Part shown: one piece after another, positions 1-6,491 of the stretch
Position numbering within the stretch: position 1 is the stretch's first letter
Layout: every line of letters starts with the position of its first letter
Notes under the pieces: generated by a model
What the model was told of the DNA's origin: nothing
Databases searched by the model: none
The model's input: only the letters and a program-made list of their open reading frames with translations
Program-made: the position numbers and the translations under genes
Assembly: GCF_014705615.1 (NCBI RefSeq)
Contig: NZ_JACXJA010000048.1
Span: 1-64,000 of the forward strand
Reading direction: 5' to 3'
DNA from: Paenibacillus oceani
GTDB lineage: Bacteria > Bacillota > Bacilli > Paenibacillales > NBRC-103111
Length of the DNA stretch: 64,000 bases

Positions 1-201
1 GATTTCACTCACGAGAAGCATCTCTTTATTTTAGAGCTGATTGCTCAAACGTACTGACTTGTGTCGATAACTCGACTTGTTTTGATCTCTCGCGAGATCA
101 TCACTTGCACGCTCGTTGTTCAGTTTTCAAGGAGCAAAAGCTTGTCCTGCTTGCCGCTGCGTCGTTCCCTTTAAGACAAGGTTTCAAGCGGCGACTTTCT
201 T
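1..201 (-). other. rRNA operon leader (pre-16S), 16S itself outside window
   Basis: Read on the minus strand this stretch runs from two tandem strong promoters toward the left edge. It contains a boxA-like antitermination sequence, GCTCCTTGAAAACTG, at about 121-136. The phrase CTTGAAAACTGAACAACGAG is typical of Bacillales 16S leaders and spacers. No 16S sequence is reached, so the gene must begin just beyond base 1. The identification rests on recognised leader features and promoter strength rather than on any rRNA sequence. No protein-coding gene is visible here. Confidence 0.7.
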
Positions 202-231
202 AATATACCACATCCGGGGTTATCATTGCAA
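202..231 (-). promoter_or_regulatory. rrn-type promoter, proximal
   Basis: On the minus strand a -35 TTGCAA (226-231) and a -10 TATATT (202-207) are separated by 18 bases. The sequence after the -10 (a GCCGCTTGAAAC block) is repeated after the upstream promoter, showing that the two are duplicated modules. Tandem promoters are usual for rRNA operons in Bacillales. Confidence 0.7.
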
Positions 232-288
232 GTCTTTTTTTGCTTTGCAATTTTTACCGAATGGCTGCCGTTTGAAGCGGCGAGTTCT

Positions 289-317
289 AATATAACAAAT
301 TTCGCCACGATATGCAA
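289..317 (-). promoter_or_regulatory. rrn-type promoter, distal
   Basis: On the minus strand a -35 TTGCAT (312-317) and a -10 TATATT (289-294) are separated by 17 bases, with an A/T-rich upstream stretch resembling an UP element. It lies about 85 bases upstream of the proximal promoter and shares its downstream GCCGCTT block. Confidence 0.7.
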
Positions 318-364
318 ACAAAAAATTGAACTTTTTTTATAACTGATTCAACAAGGACCGTTCC

Positions 365-397
365 AAATAAAAAAGAAACGCCGACACGCAGCCGGCG
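365..397 (-). terminator. Terminator after purine permease
   Basis: On the minus strand a CGCCG/CGGCG stem closes over an ACACGCAGC-type loop and is followed by a T-rich run (TTTCTTTTTT). It sits 19 bases past the permease stop and separates it from the rrn promoters. Confidence 0.8.
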
Positions 398-415
398 CCT
401 CTCTCCTATATACAA

Positions 416-1795
416 TCAGTGTACCCCGAGGAACATATAACGAATGACGATCAATATGCTGATGACCCACAGCAGCCAGTGAACCGGAACCCGTCTTTTC
501 GGGAAAACGAGATTGCTGATAATGGCAAGCAGCGTGTAGGAAACGACACCGAACGAAATCCCGTTGGCGATGCTGTTCGTGAACGGCATCATAACGATCG
601 TCAAGAACGCAGGGAAAGCTTCGAAGAAATTGTCCCACTCGATCTCTTTCACTTGCGACATCATCAGTACGCCGACGATAATCAGCGCCGGAGCCGTAGC
701 AGCAGACGGAACGATCAGGGCAAGCGGAGCGATAAACAACGCCAGAATGAACAATACGCCTGTAGTTACAGCGGTCAGACCGGTACGTCCGCCTTCAGCG
801 ACACCGCTCGCGCTCTCCACATATGCCGTAATCGTGCTTGTTCCCAGCAATGCGCCCGTACTTACACCTGCAGCGTCTACGAGCATCGCTTTACCGACTT
901 TCTTCTCGCCTTTTTCTTTATCCTTCAAAATCCCCGCACGGCTCGCTGTACCAACCAGCGTGCCGAACGTATCGAACAATTCAACGAACGTAAAGATCAG
1001 GATGATCTCGATAATCCCTACGCCGAAAGCTCCCATAATATCGAGCTTGCCTACGGCCAGGTTGTCGAAGGACGGCAGCCAGCTCGCGCCGGACAGGCCG
1101 CTTACGTTCGTTACGCCCATCGGAATCCCGATAAGGGTCGCTGCGACGATACCGATCAGCAGCGCGCCTTTTACCCGCAAAACCATAAGAACGGCAATCA
1201 GGATCAGCGCAATGAGCGCAAGCCCCGTATCTTTATTATGTATAAAATCGCCCATCACGATATTAAACTGGTTCGAGTTCAATACCGGTGTCGCATTCAC
1301 GTCGGTGCCCGGATTTACGCTGACCATCATAATGTTGGCCAGTTTCGCCCCGATAATCGTAATGAACAACCCGATCCCGACCGTAATAGCAATTTTCAGG
1401 TTGTGCGGAACGGCTCTTAGGAGCATTTGGCGCACTTTGGTAACCGTCAAAATGATAAATACAATACCCGACAGGAATACAGCGCCCAGCGCGGTTTGCC
1501 AAGTAATTGCACCGTTAGAAGTCAATACGACTGTCATGAAGTAAGCGTTCAAGCCCATCCCCGGAGCTAGCGCCACCGGAATGTTGACGAACAGCCCCAT
1601 CGCAAGCGTAACCAATCCTGCGCCGACCGCCGTAGCGAAGAAGACGCCTTCGTTCGGAATTCCCGCACCATTTTCACCCAAGAACAGCGTGTTGACGAAT
1701 AAAATGTAAGCCATCGTCATGAAAGTGGTCAAACCGGCGATAATCTCGGTTCGGACCGTGGTCCCGTTCTCCTTCAACCTAAAATAACGATCCAT
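416..1795 (-). CDS. pbuG: NCS2-family purine permease (guanine/hypoxanthine type)
   Basis: 459-residue polytopic membrane protein, probably importing guanine/hypoxanthine (possibly adenine) by proton symport for purine salvage. The opening MDRYFRLKENGTTVRTE, the GLTTFMTMAYI segment near residue 25 and the VELFDTFGTLVGTA segment near residue 270 are hallmarks of the AzgA/PbuG branch of NCS2 carriers. Length matches the family (about 430-460). A dozen or more hydrophobic segments are visible. The ATG at 1795 follows AGGAGG at a rather long spacing of about 12 bases. A purine riboswitch and terminator precede it and an intrinsic terminator follows, so it is a single-gene unit. The guanine-class aptamer supports guanine/hypoxanthine transport, but the paralogue name (pbuG versus pbuO) cannot be settled from sequence alone. 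Confidence 0.9.
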   Translation of the reverse strand: MDRYFRLKENGTTVRTEIIAGLTTFMTMAYILFVNTLFLGENGAGIPNEGVFFATAVGAGLVTLAMGLFVNIPVALAPGMGLNAYFMTVVLTSNGAITWQTALGAVFLSGIVFIILTVTKVRQMLLRAVPHNLKIAITVGIGLFITIIGAKLANIMMVSVNPGTDVNATPVLNSNQFNIVMGDFIHNKDTGLALIALILIAVLMVLRVKGALLIGIVAATLIGIPMGVTNVSGLSGASWLPSFDNLAVGKLDIMGAFGVGIIEIILIFTFVELFDTFGTLVGTASRAGILKDKEKGEKKVGKAMLVDAAGVSTGALLGTSTITAYVESASGVAEGGRTGLTAVTTGVLFILALFIAPLALIVPSAATAPALIIVGVLMMSQVKEIEWDNFFEAFPAFLTIVMMPFTNSIANGISFGVVSYTLLAIISNLVFPKRRVPVHWLLWVISILIVIRYMFLGVH

Positions 1796-1873
1796 TTTTT
1801 TACTATTCCTCCTAAATAATATTTACTTGGAATAACAAAAACGCACGTCGGGAGTGCCGCACGGTAGCGGTAA

Positions 1874-1916
1874 AACAAAAAAACCTTAGACGGCTCCAGG
1901 CACAATGTCTAGGTTT
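1874..1916 (-). terminator. Riboswitch expression-platform terminator
   Basis: On the minus strand AACCTAGAC pairs with GTCTAAGGTT (one bulged base), followed by TTTTTTTGTTTT. It lies between the purine aptamer and the permease start, where ligand-dependent termination would act. A longer competing pairing, CAGGGAAGC with GCTTCCCTG (1925-1991), lies between aptamer and terminator. Confidence 0.8.
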
Positions 1917-1992
1917 CCACTCCCAGGGAAGCGTTATGCATCCATGACCGGTCCGGTGCGAAAGGTCGCGGCCATCCTGCTTTGCTTCCCTG

Positions 1993-2060
1993 TTTCGTAG
2001 CCAGATCATTTACGGTGACCTCGTAGAAACTCTCAAGCCAATTCTTGAGATTATACGAAA
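1993..2060 (-). ncRNA. Purine riboswitch aptamer (guanine class)
   Basis: On the minus strand TTTCGTA (P1) is followed by the conserved TAATCTC, a P2 hairpin, the GAGTTTCTAC junction, a P3 with the CCGTAAA loop, and closing TACGAAA. The core matches the G-box motif. The specificity base just before the 3' P1 strand is C (GGCTACG), the guanine/hypoxanthine state; adenine-type aptamers have T. It controls the downstream permease through a terminator. Confidence 0.93.
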
Positions 2061-2207
2061 ACAGTATGTTATTCAAACATATTCTAATGCGTACTGTCGA
2101 ACGTTGTCAATACAAATCCGAACATTGAATTTGACTATTTGCAACTTCGTTCGGGAAGTATGCGTTTTCATTGTATTTTCATCGGATTTCAGGCCCTTTC
2201 CTTCCGC

Positions 2208-3254
2208 TCACGATCCCGCAACCGGCTGCGTCGACTGACGAATCACAAGCTCGGGCTCCACCACGACGTTCTGCCAGAAGAAAGTCCCGTCTTCGTTCAG
2301 CTGCTCTTGCTCGGGCTCTCCGCCTTTGACCGGATGCCGGGTATCGTCATCGCCGATCAGCATATCGAGTGCGGTTCTGACCATATGCTCGATGCTTGGA
2401 CCAATAACGGTTAAAGGCACTTCCAGCAGCGTCGTCATCTCCGGTATATTATCGTACGAAATCAAAGACATGTCCTCCGGTATCCGAATCCCGAGCTGAC
2501 GGAAACACCTTTGCACCCGGAATAACGTGCCCTGACTGTCTACGATAACCGCCGTCACCCGTTCTTCCTTGGGCCGGGTCAGCATGGCGAGCAGTTCCGC
2601 CTCCGACTCCAATCCGCTTCGCTCATCGCGGCGAATGAAGTAATCCGGGTGATGCTCCATGCGGAATTCTACCATACCTTGCATGAATCCGGAGTATTTG
2701 TCGTTCAAATATCCGATATACGACACTTTGCGGTGCCCCAGCTCGGCCAGATGCTTCATCGCTTTATAGAAGCCTCTCTGGCGATCGATCTGAATCCGGT
2801 GAGCTCCCTCCAGTTTGGCGCCGCCCATTACAACCATTTTCCCCTGAAACGATTCCTTCTCCTTTATAAAATCGAGACTGGGCACCCATCCCGGACCTTC
2901 CCAGAACAAGATGCGGTCAACGAAGTGGTCGTTAAACGTATGCACGGCTACCGCAGGGTCGGCTACCGAGATCAGAAACGTGTATCCGCGCCTCGTTACT
3001 TCCTTCTGGATCTCTTGCGAGAGACGAAAATGAAACAGCCCGCCCGCACTCGGCCATACCAGCCCGATGCAGTCCGACTTGCGCTGTACCAGCCGTTTTG
3101 CCGCGAGATTGGGTACATAGTTCAATTCCTTAGCGATCGTAAGAATACGCATTCTTGTTCGTTCACTGACACCCGGCTCATTGTTCAGCGCCTTCGACAC
3201 GGTAGGCTGCGTCACTCCGGCAATTTTCGCTATATCTTTAACCGTGACCCTCAA
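2208..3254 (-). CDS. LacI-family transcriptional regulator
   Basis: 348-residue DNA-binding repressor or activator. Residues 3-50 form the LacI helix-turn-helix (VTVKDIAKIAGVTQPTVSKAL, then the hinge segment with YVPNLAAKRLV); residues 60-345 form a periplasmic-binding-protein-like sugar-sensing domain. It starts at TTG (3254) preceded by an AAAGGG ribosome site, since no ATG lies near the HTH. It is alone: no sugar genes adjoin it and a gene-free region lies upstream. Its target is unknown. One LacI-type operator exists in this window at 40410-40423, but distance gives no reason to link them. Confidence 0.88.
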   Translation of the reverse strand: MRVTVKDIAKIAGVTQPTVSKALNNEPGVSERTRMRILTIAKELNYVPNLAAKRLVQRKSDCIGLVWPSAGGLFHFRLSQEIQKEVTRRGYTFLISVADPAVAVHTFNDHFVDRILFWEGPGWVPSLDFIKEKESFQGKMVVMGGAKLEGAHRIQIDRQRGFYKAMKHLAELGHRKVSYIGYLNDKYSGFMQGMVEFRMEHHPDYFIRRDERSGLESEAELLAMLTRPKEERVTAVIVDSQGTLFRVQRCFRQLGIRIPEDMSLISYDNIPEMTTLLEVPLTVIGPSIEHMVRTALDMLIGDDDTRHPVKGGEPEQEQLNEDGTFFWQNVVVEPELVIRQSTQPVAGS

Positions 3255-3399
3255 ACGGTAACACCCTTTCTCCGAATCGGTCGATCCCCTCTTACTATAA
3301 ACGAATCCGGCTGATTTCGCATCCTAAATCCTGTATCAAACATACGCATACTTTGCAGCGGCGCATTCGCAAGTTCGCTGATCCGTAAACATAAGGAAA

Positions 3400-3426
3400 A
3401 CCGTCCGGAAAAGCGTCCAGACGGTC
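3400..3426. other. Stem-loop of unknown role
   Basis: ACCGTC and GACGGT arms close around an imperfect inner stem. Short T runs flank it on both strands (CCTTT on plus, TTTTCC on minus), so it could be a weak terminator in either direction, but no gene clearly ends here. Confidence 0.4.
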
Positions 3427-3532
3427 CTTTGACGTACAAACCGATACGCTAACGCGTGAAAGGGAATGGATCCCCCTTCCTTCGCTCCAGCCGCTCGCCC
3501 TCAGGTCGTTTGTCTTTTTGCGGTGGTATCGC

Positions 3533-3714
3533 TAACGAACCCAGCAACCGTTATCAGAGCCGAATGCGAGTGTTTGAATTTGTAACGAACTCTCGTATCG
3601 TTATTTCCGCAAATCGGATCGTTTGTTCGCCACTTTGGGTTCAATAACGATCCCCGGATTCGTTACGTCTGGAATAACGTCGTTTTTCAGCGATAAGCAC
3701 CATACGATTCGTTA
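3533..3714. repeat. Array of five 21-nt TAACGA-N9-TCGTTA dyads
   Basis: Units start at 3533, 3583, 3645, 3675 and 3694. Each is 21 bases long with TAACGA-like left and TCGTTA-like right ends. The units at 3583 and 3645 are the best palindromes; those at 3533, 3675 and 3694 each differ from the ends at one to three bases. Fixed unit length with variable spacing suggests repeated protein-binding sites or a degenerate intergenic repeat family. Confidence 0.6.
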
Positions 3715-3865
3715 GGTATTGTACCTGAGTATACGTTCCCAAACGCCAAGGAAAGAAACTCCTCCATTCCCTTTAGCACCGTAAAGACCAGTAAAGATCT
3801 TAAACTTTCTGGCAGATCAGAAGCTCTTCTACTCACGAAATTTTATCAATTCTACTTATATGTTA

Positions 3866-3891
3866 AAGAAAAAGCCGCCGGTCCGGCAGCC
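3866..3891 (-). terminator. Terminator after the 188-residue protein gene
   Basis: On the minus strand a GC-rich GCTGCCGG/CCGGCGGC hairpin is followed by TTTTTCTTT. It lies about 60 bases past the stop at 3954. Confidence 0.75.
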
Positions 3892-3953
3892 CCTACACGT
3901 ACGTTTTTGAAACGGCCTCTTGTGTCCCTTCGCGTGTGGCTAGACAGCCAGCT

Positions 3954-4520
3954 TCAATTCATCAGTTCCTCCAGCTCCTTCAGAAGCTGCGGGATTTCTT
4001 TGGACTGCTCCTCAGCCTCTTTCTCCAACTGGGCTAGCCGTTCCGACTTGTATGCGTTCAATTGAAGGAAGGCTTCGTACTGCGGATCGTTTCTTTTCTT
4101 ATAGTGGAGCAGCAGCTTTTGTCCGTCGGCTATAACCGCTTTCGCTCCTTTTAATCTGCTCTCCAGCTCTCGTCTGGGATAATCGGGATCAACCTCTCTC
4201 TCGAGCAAACCGAGCTCCCGGCCGATTTCCTTTACTTTCCGGCCCTGCTCCATACTTTCTTCGATTTGATGCACGGTTTGGGCAGGCATCGCTTCAAACT
4301 TCGCATTCTCGGCTTCGAAAGCATTTTGGAGCATGACGTATCGTTCGAGTTTGGCGGCCCGTTCCCGTTTCTCGAGCTGAGGAGCTTCTTCTGTGAACTC
4401 ATCCTGGTTCACAGCCGCCGAGTCGTGAGCCAATTGGGAGTGATGAACGGTTCCTCCCGTTAGTAGCAATACCGCTGCGATTATCAGCAACGTCCCTATT
4501 TTAGCTTTGTTCACAGGCAC
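3954..4520 (-). CDS. Membrane-anchored helical protein of unknown function
   Basis: 188 residues from a GTG at 4520. The reading frame opens further upstream at 4541, but the strong AAGGAGGT ribosome site falls inside those codons and is spaced correctly only for the GTG at 4520. An N-terminal hydrophobic segment (about residues 7-22, ending in a threonine/glycine stretch) looks like a signal peptide or anchor, with no lipobox cysteine. The rest is charged and helical, rich in E, K, L, R and Q, and probably coiled-coil. No enzyme motif is visible. It has its own terminator and lies downstream of guaA, separated from it by the guaA terminator. I do not recognise a family. Confidence 0.7.
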   Translation of the reverse strand: MPVNKAKIGTLLIIAAVLLLTGGTVHHSQLAHDSAAVNQDEFTEEAPQLEKRERAAKLERYVMLQNAFEAENAKFEAMPAQTVHQIEESMEQGRKVKEIGRELGLLEREVDPDYPRRELESRLKGAKAVIADGQKLLLHYKKRNDPQYEAFLQLNAYKSERLAQLEKEAEEQSKEIPQLLKELEELMN

Positions 4521-4603
4521 GAATGTACCTCCTTGATCCACAAATCTTCCTTATCTAACAGACGATCCAATGGAGCTTGCGGTTTATTTTTCCAAGCCGA
4601 TTC

Positions 4604-4640
4604 CAAAAAAACCGCCGAAGCTTATCGCTCCAGCGGCTTG
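4604..4640 (-). terminator. Terminator after guaA
   Basis: On the minus strand a CCGC/GCGG-based hairpin with an inner AGC/GCT stem precedes seven T residues, just after the guaA stop at 4652. Confidence 0.8.
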
Positions 4641-4651
4641 TTGTCGGCTCT

Positions 4652-6190
4652 TTACTCCCACTCGATCGTTGCGGGAGGCTTGGACGTAATGTCGTACACG
4701 ACGCGGTTGACGTTCTCGACTTCGTTGACGATGCGCACAGAGATTTTCTCCAGTACGTCCCACGGAATACGCGCCCAGTCGGCGGTCATGCCGTCGATGG
4801 ACGTGACGGCGCGGATGCCGACGGTGTGCGAATACGTACGGCCGTCACCCATAACGCCGACGCTTTTCATGTTCGGCAATGCCGTGAAATATTGCCAGAT
4901 CTCGCGATCGAGTCCCGCCTTTGCGATTTCATCGCGCAGGATGGCGTCGGATTCGCGGACGATGTGCAGCTTCTCCTCGGTCACTTCGCCGAGCACGCGG
5001 ATCGCGAGCCCCGGTCCCGGGAACGGCTGGCGCCATACGATTGCCTCCGGCAGACCGCACTCCTCGCCTACTTTGCGGACTTCGTCCTTGAACAACGCTT
5101 TGAGCGGCTCGACCAGCTTGAACTTGATGTCTTCCGGCAAGCCCCCGACGTTGTGGTGCGACTTGATCGTTTGCGCCGTAGCGGTGCCGCTTTCGATAAT
5201 ATCTGTATACAGCGTTCCTTGAGCCAAAAATTCGAAGTCGTCAAACTTCGCCGACTCTTCCTGGAACACATAAATAAACTCGTTGCCGATAATTTTACGC
5301 TTCTGCTCCGGATCGTCTACACCTTTCAGCTTAGACATAAACCGGTCGCGCGCGTCGATCTTGACGACTTTCATATCGAACTTGCCGACGAACGTCTCCA
5401 TCACGCCTTCGGCTTCTCCTTTGCGGAGCAGTCCGTGGTCGATAAACATGCAAGTCAGCTGCGGCCCGATCGCCTTGTGGAGCAAAATGGCTACAACAGA
5501 CGAATCGACGCCGCCGCTCAGCGCGCACAGCACTTTGCTGTCGCCGACCTGATCCCGGATTTCGCGGATCGTATCTTCGATAAACGTCTCCATGCTCCAG
5601 TTGCCTTCGCAGCCGCACACATCAAACAGGAAGTTGCGGATCATCTCGTTGCCATAGACGGAATGACGCACTTCGGGATGGAACTGGACGGCAAAAAACT
5701 TTTTGTCCGGATGGCTCATCGCCGCTACCGGAGCGTGCTCGGTGCTCGCATCTACGACGAACCCTTCCGGAAGCACGGATACGTGGTCCCCGTGGCTCAT
5801 CCAGACAGTTTGCTTGCTCTCCAGCCCTTTGATCAGGCTGCTGCTTGCCTGGAATTCGACGTCGGCTTTGCCGTACTCTCGCTTCGTCGATTTGTCCACC
5901 TTGCCGTTCAGTTGGAACGCCATCAGCTGCATGCCGTAGCAGATCCCCAGAATCGGAAGTCCCAGCTCATAGATGCCCGGATCAACCTTCGGCGAGTTGT
6001 CCTCATACACGCTGGCCGGTCCGCCGGAGAACACAATTCCTTTCGGCGACAGCTCGCGGATTTTCTCCACCGTTGTGTTGTAAGGCAGAAGCTCGCTGTA
6101 AACGCCCATATCGCGAATACGGCGCGCGATAAGCTGATTGTATTGTCCTCCGAAGTCCAGCACGACGATCATTTCATTCGGCTTGCTCAT
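4652..6190 (-). CDS. guaA: GMP synthase (glutamine-hydrolysing)
   Basis: 512 residues; converts XMP, ATP and glutamine to GMP in the cytoplasm. An N-terminal class I glutamine amidotransferase (residues 1-195) has the nucleophile Cys84 in GICYGMQL and the FHPEV motif. Next comes the ATP-pyrophosphatase domain with the [11 protein letters not shown]-loop, and the C-terminal dimerisation domain ends TIEWE, as in other GuaA proteins. The frame is open to 6229, but the ATG at 6190 follows GAGGGGG at correct spacing and gives the usual family length. An 18-bp palindrome (6203-6220) lies just upstream in the leader. A terminator follows. Confidence 0.97.
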   Translation of the reverse strand: MSKPNEMIVVLDFGGQYNQLIARRIRDMGVYSELLPYNTTVEKIRELSPKGIVFSGGPASVYEDNSPKVDPGIYELGLPILGICYGMQLMAFQLNGKVDKSTKREYGKADVEFQASSSLIKGLESKQTVWMSHGDHVSVLPEGFVVDASTEHAPVAAMSHPDKKFFAVQFHPEVRHSVYGNEMIRNFLFDVCGCEGNWSMETFIEDTIREIRDQVGDSKVLCALSGGVDSSVVAILLHKAIGPQLTCMFIDHGLLRKGEAEGVMETFVGKFDMKVVKIDARDRFMSKLKGVDDPEQKRKIIGNEFIYVFQEESAKFDDFEFLAQGTLYTDIIESGTATAQTIKSHHNVGGLPEDIKFKLVEPLKALFKDEVRKVGEECGLPEAIVWRQPFPGPGLAIRVLGEVTEEKLHIVRESDAILRDEIAKAGLDREIWQYFTALPNMKSVGVMGDGRTYSHTVGIRAVTSIDGMTADWARIPWDVLEKISVRIVNEVENVNRVVYDITSKPPATIEWE

Positions 6191-6202
6191 ATAGGCCCCC
6201 TC

Positions 6203-6220
6203 AAAAGCGTTAACGCTTTT
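6203..6220. promoter_or_regulatory. 18-bp perfect palindrome in guaA leader
   Basis: AAAAGCGTTAACGCTTTT is fully symmetric and lies 13 bases upstream of the guaA start, touching the ribosome site region. It could be a repressor operator or an RNA hairpin limiting translation. Which protein, if any, binds is not known. Confidence 0.5.
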
Positions 6221-6258
6221 CGTTTTCATTCGTTTTCATTTAGAGTTAATTATATATA

Positions 6259-6276
6259 AGAGCTTGTTCAAAAAGC
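6259..6276 (+). repeat. Solo end related to the 60251-60438 element
   Basis: AGAGCTTGTTCAAAAAGC matches 17 of 18 bases of the right terminal repeat of the element at 60251-60438, read inward from its end. No partner repeat is present nearby, so it may be a remnant. Confidence 0.4.
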
Positions 6277-6353
6277 AATATTGCAGTTTGCCAAATATGA
6301 GCAGCTCAAACAATCGGGCAATCCATAATGAGATCGAGGGGTGTGGAAGCTTA

Positions 6354-6411
6354 ATAAAAAGACTCCCTCCAATTATCAGATGATCGATTTCATCTAATAA
6401 TCGAGGAAGTC
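6354..6411 (-). terminator. Terminator after MoxR-DUF58-transglutaminase operon
   Basis: A long minus-strand hairpin pairs CCTC, ATTAT and AGATGA blocks with TCATCT, ATAAT and GGAGG, broken by single mismatches, and is followed by TTTTTATT. It lies about 80 bases past the transglutaminase stop. Confidence 0.85.
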
Positions 6412-6491
6412 CATTTCGTCAGCACATCGAGCCGGCAAAACCGATATGATCAGATCTCCGATGTGCGACCGCAATCTATTCATTGGGTCGG

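Larger units (their letters stand above)
3255..3953. other. Gene-free interval with repeats
   Basis: About 700 bases with no credible gene. It holds a stem-loop (3400-3426, ACCGTC/GACGGT arms), an array of 21-nt TAACGA/TCGTTA dyads (3533-3714), and near its left end the terminator of the next minus-strand gene (3866-3891). Short ORFs exist but lack ribosome sites and recognisable protein character. Confidence 0.6.

Noticed and set aside
419-1544. Plus-strand frames of 333 and 326 codons
   Set aside because: Antisense to the purine permease gene, whose protein is clearly recognised.
4577-6259. 560-codon open frame on the plus strand
   Set aside because: Exact antisense of guaA; GC-rich third positions keep the opposite strand open. 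No ribosome site and no recognisable protein.
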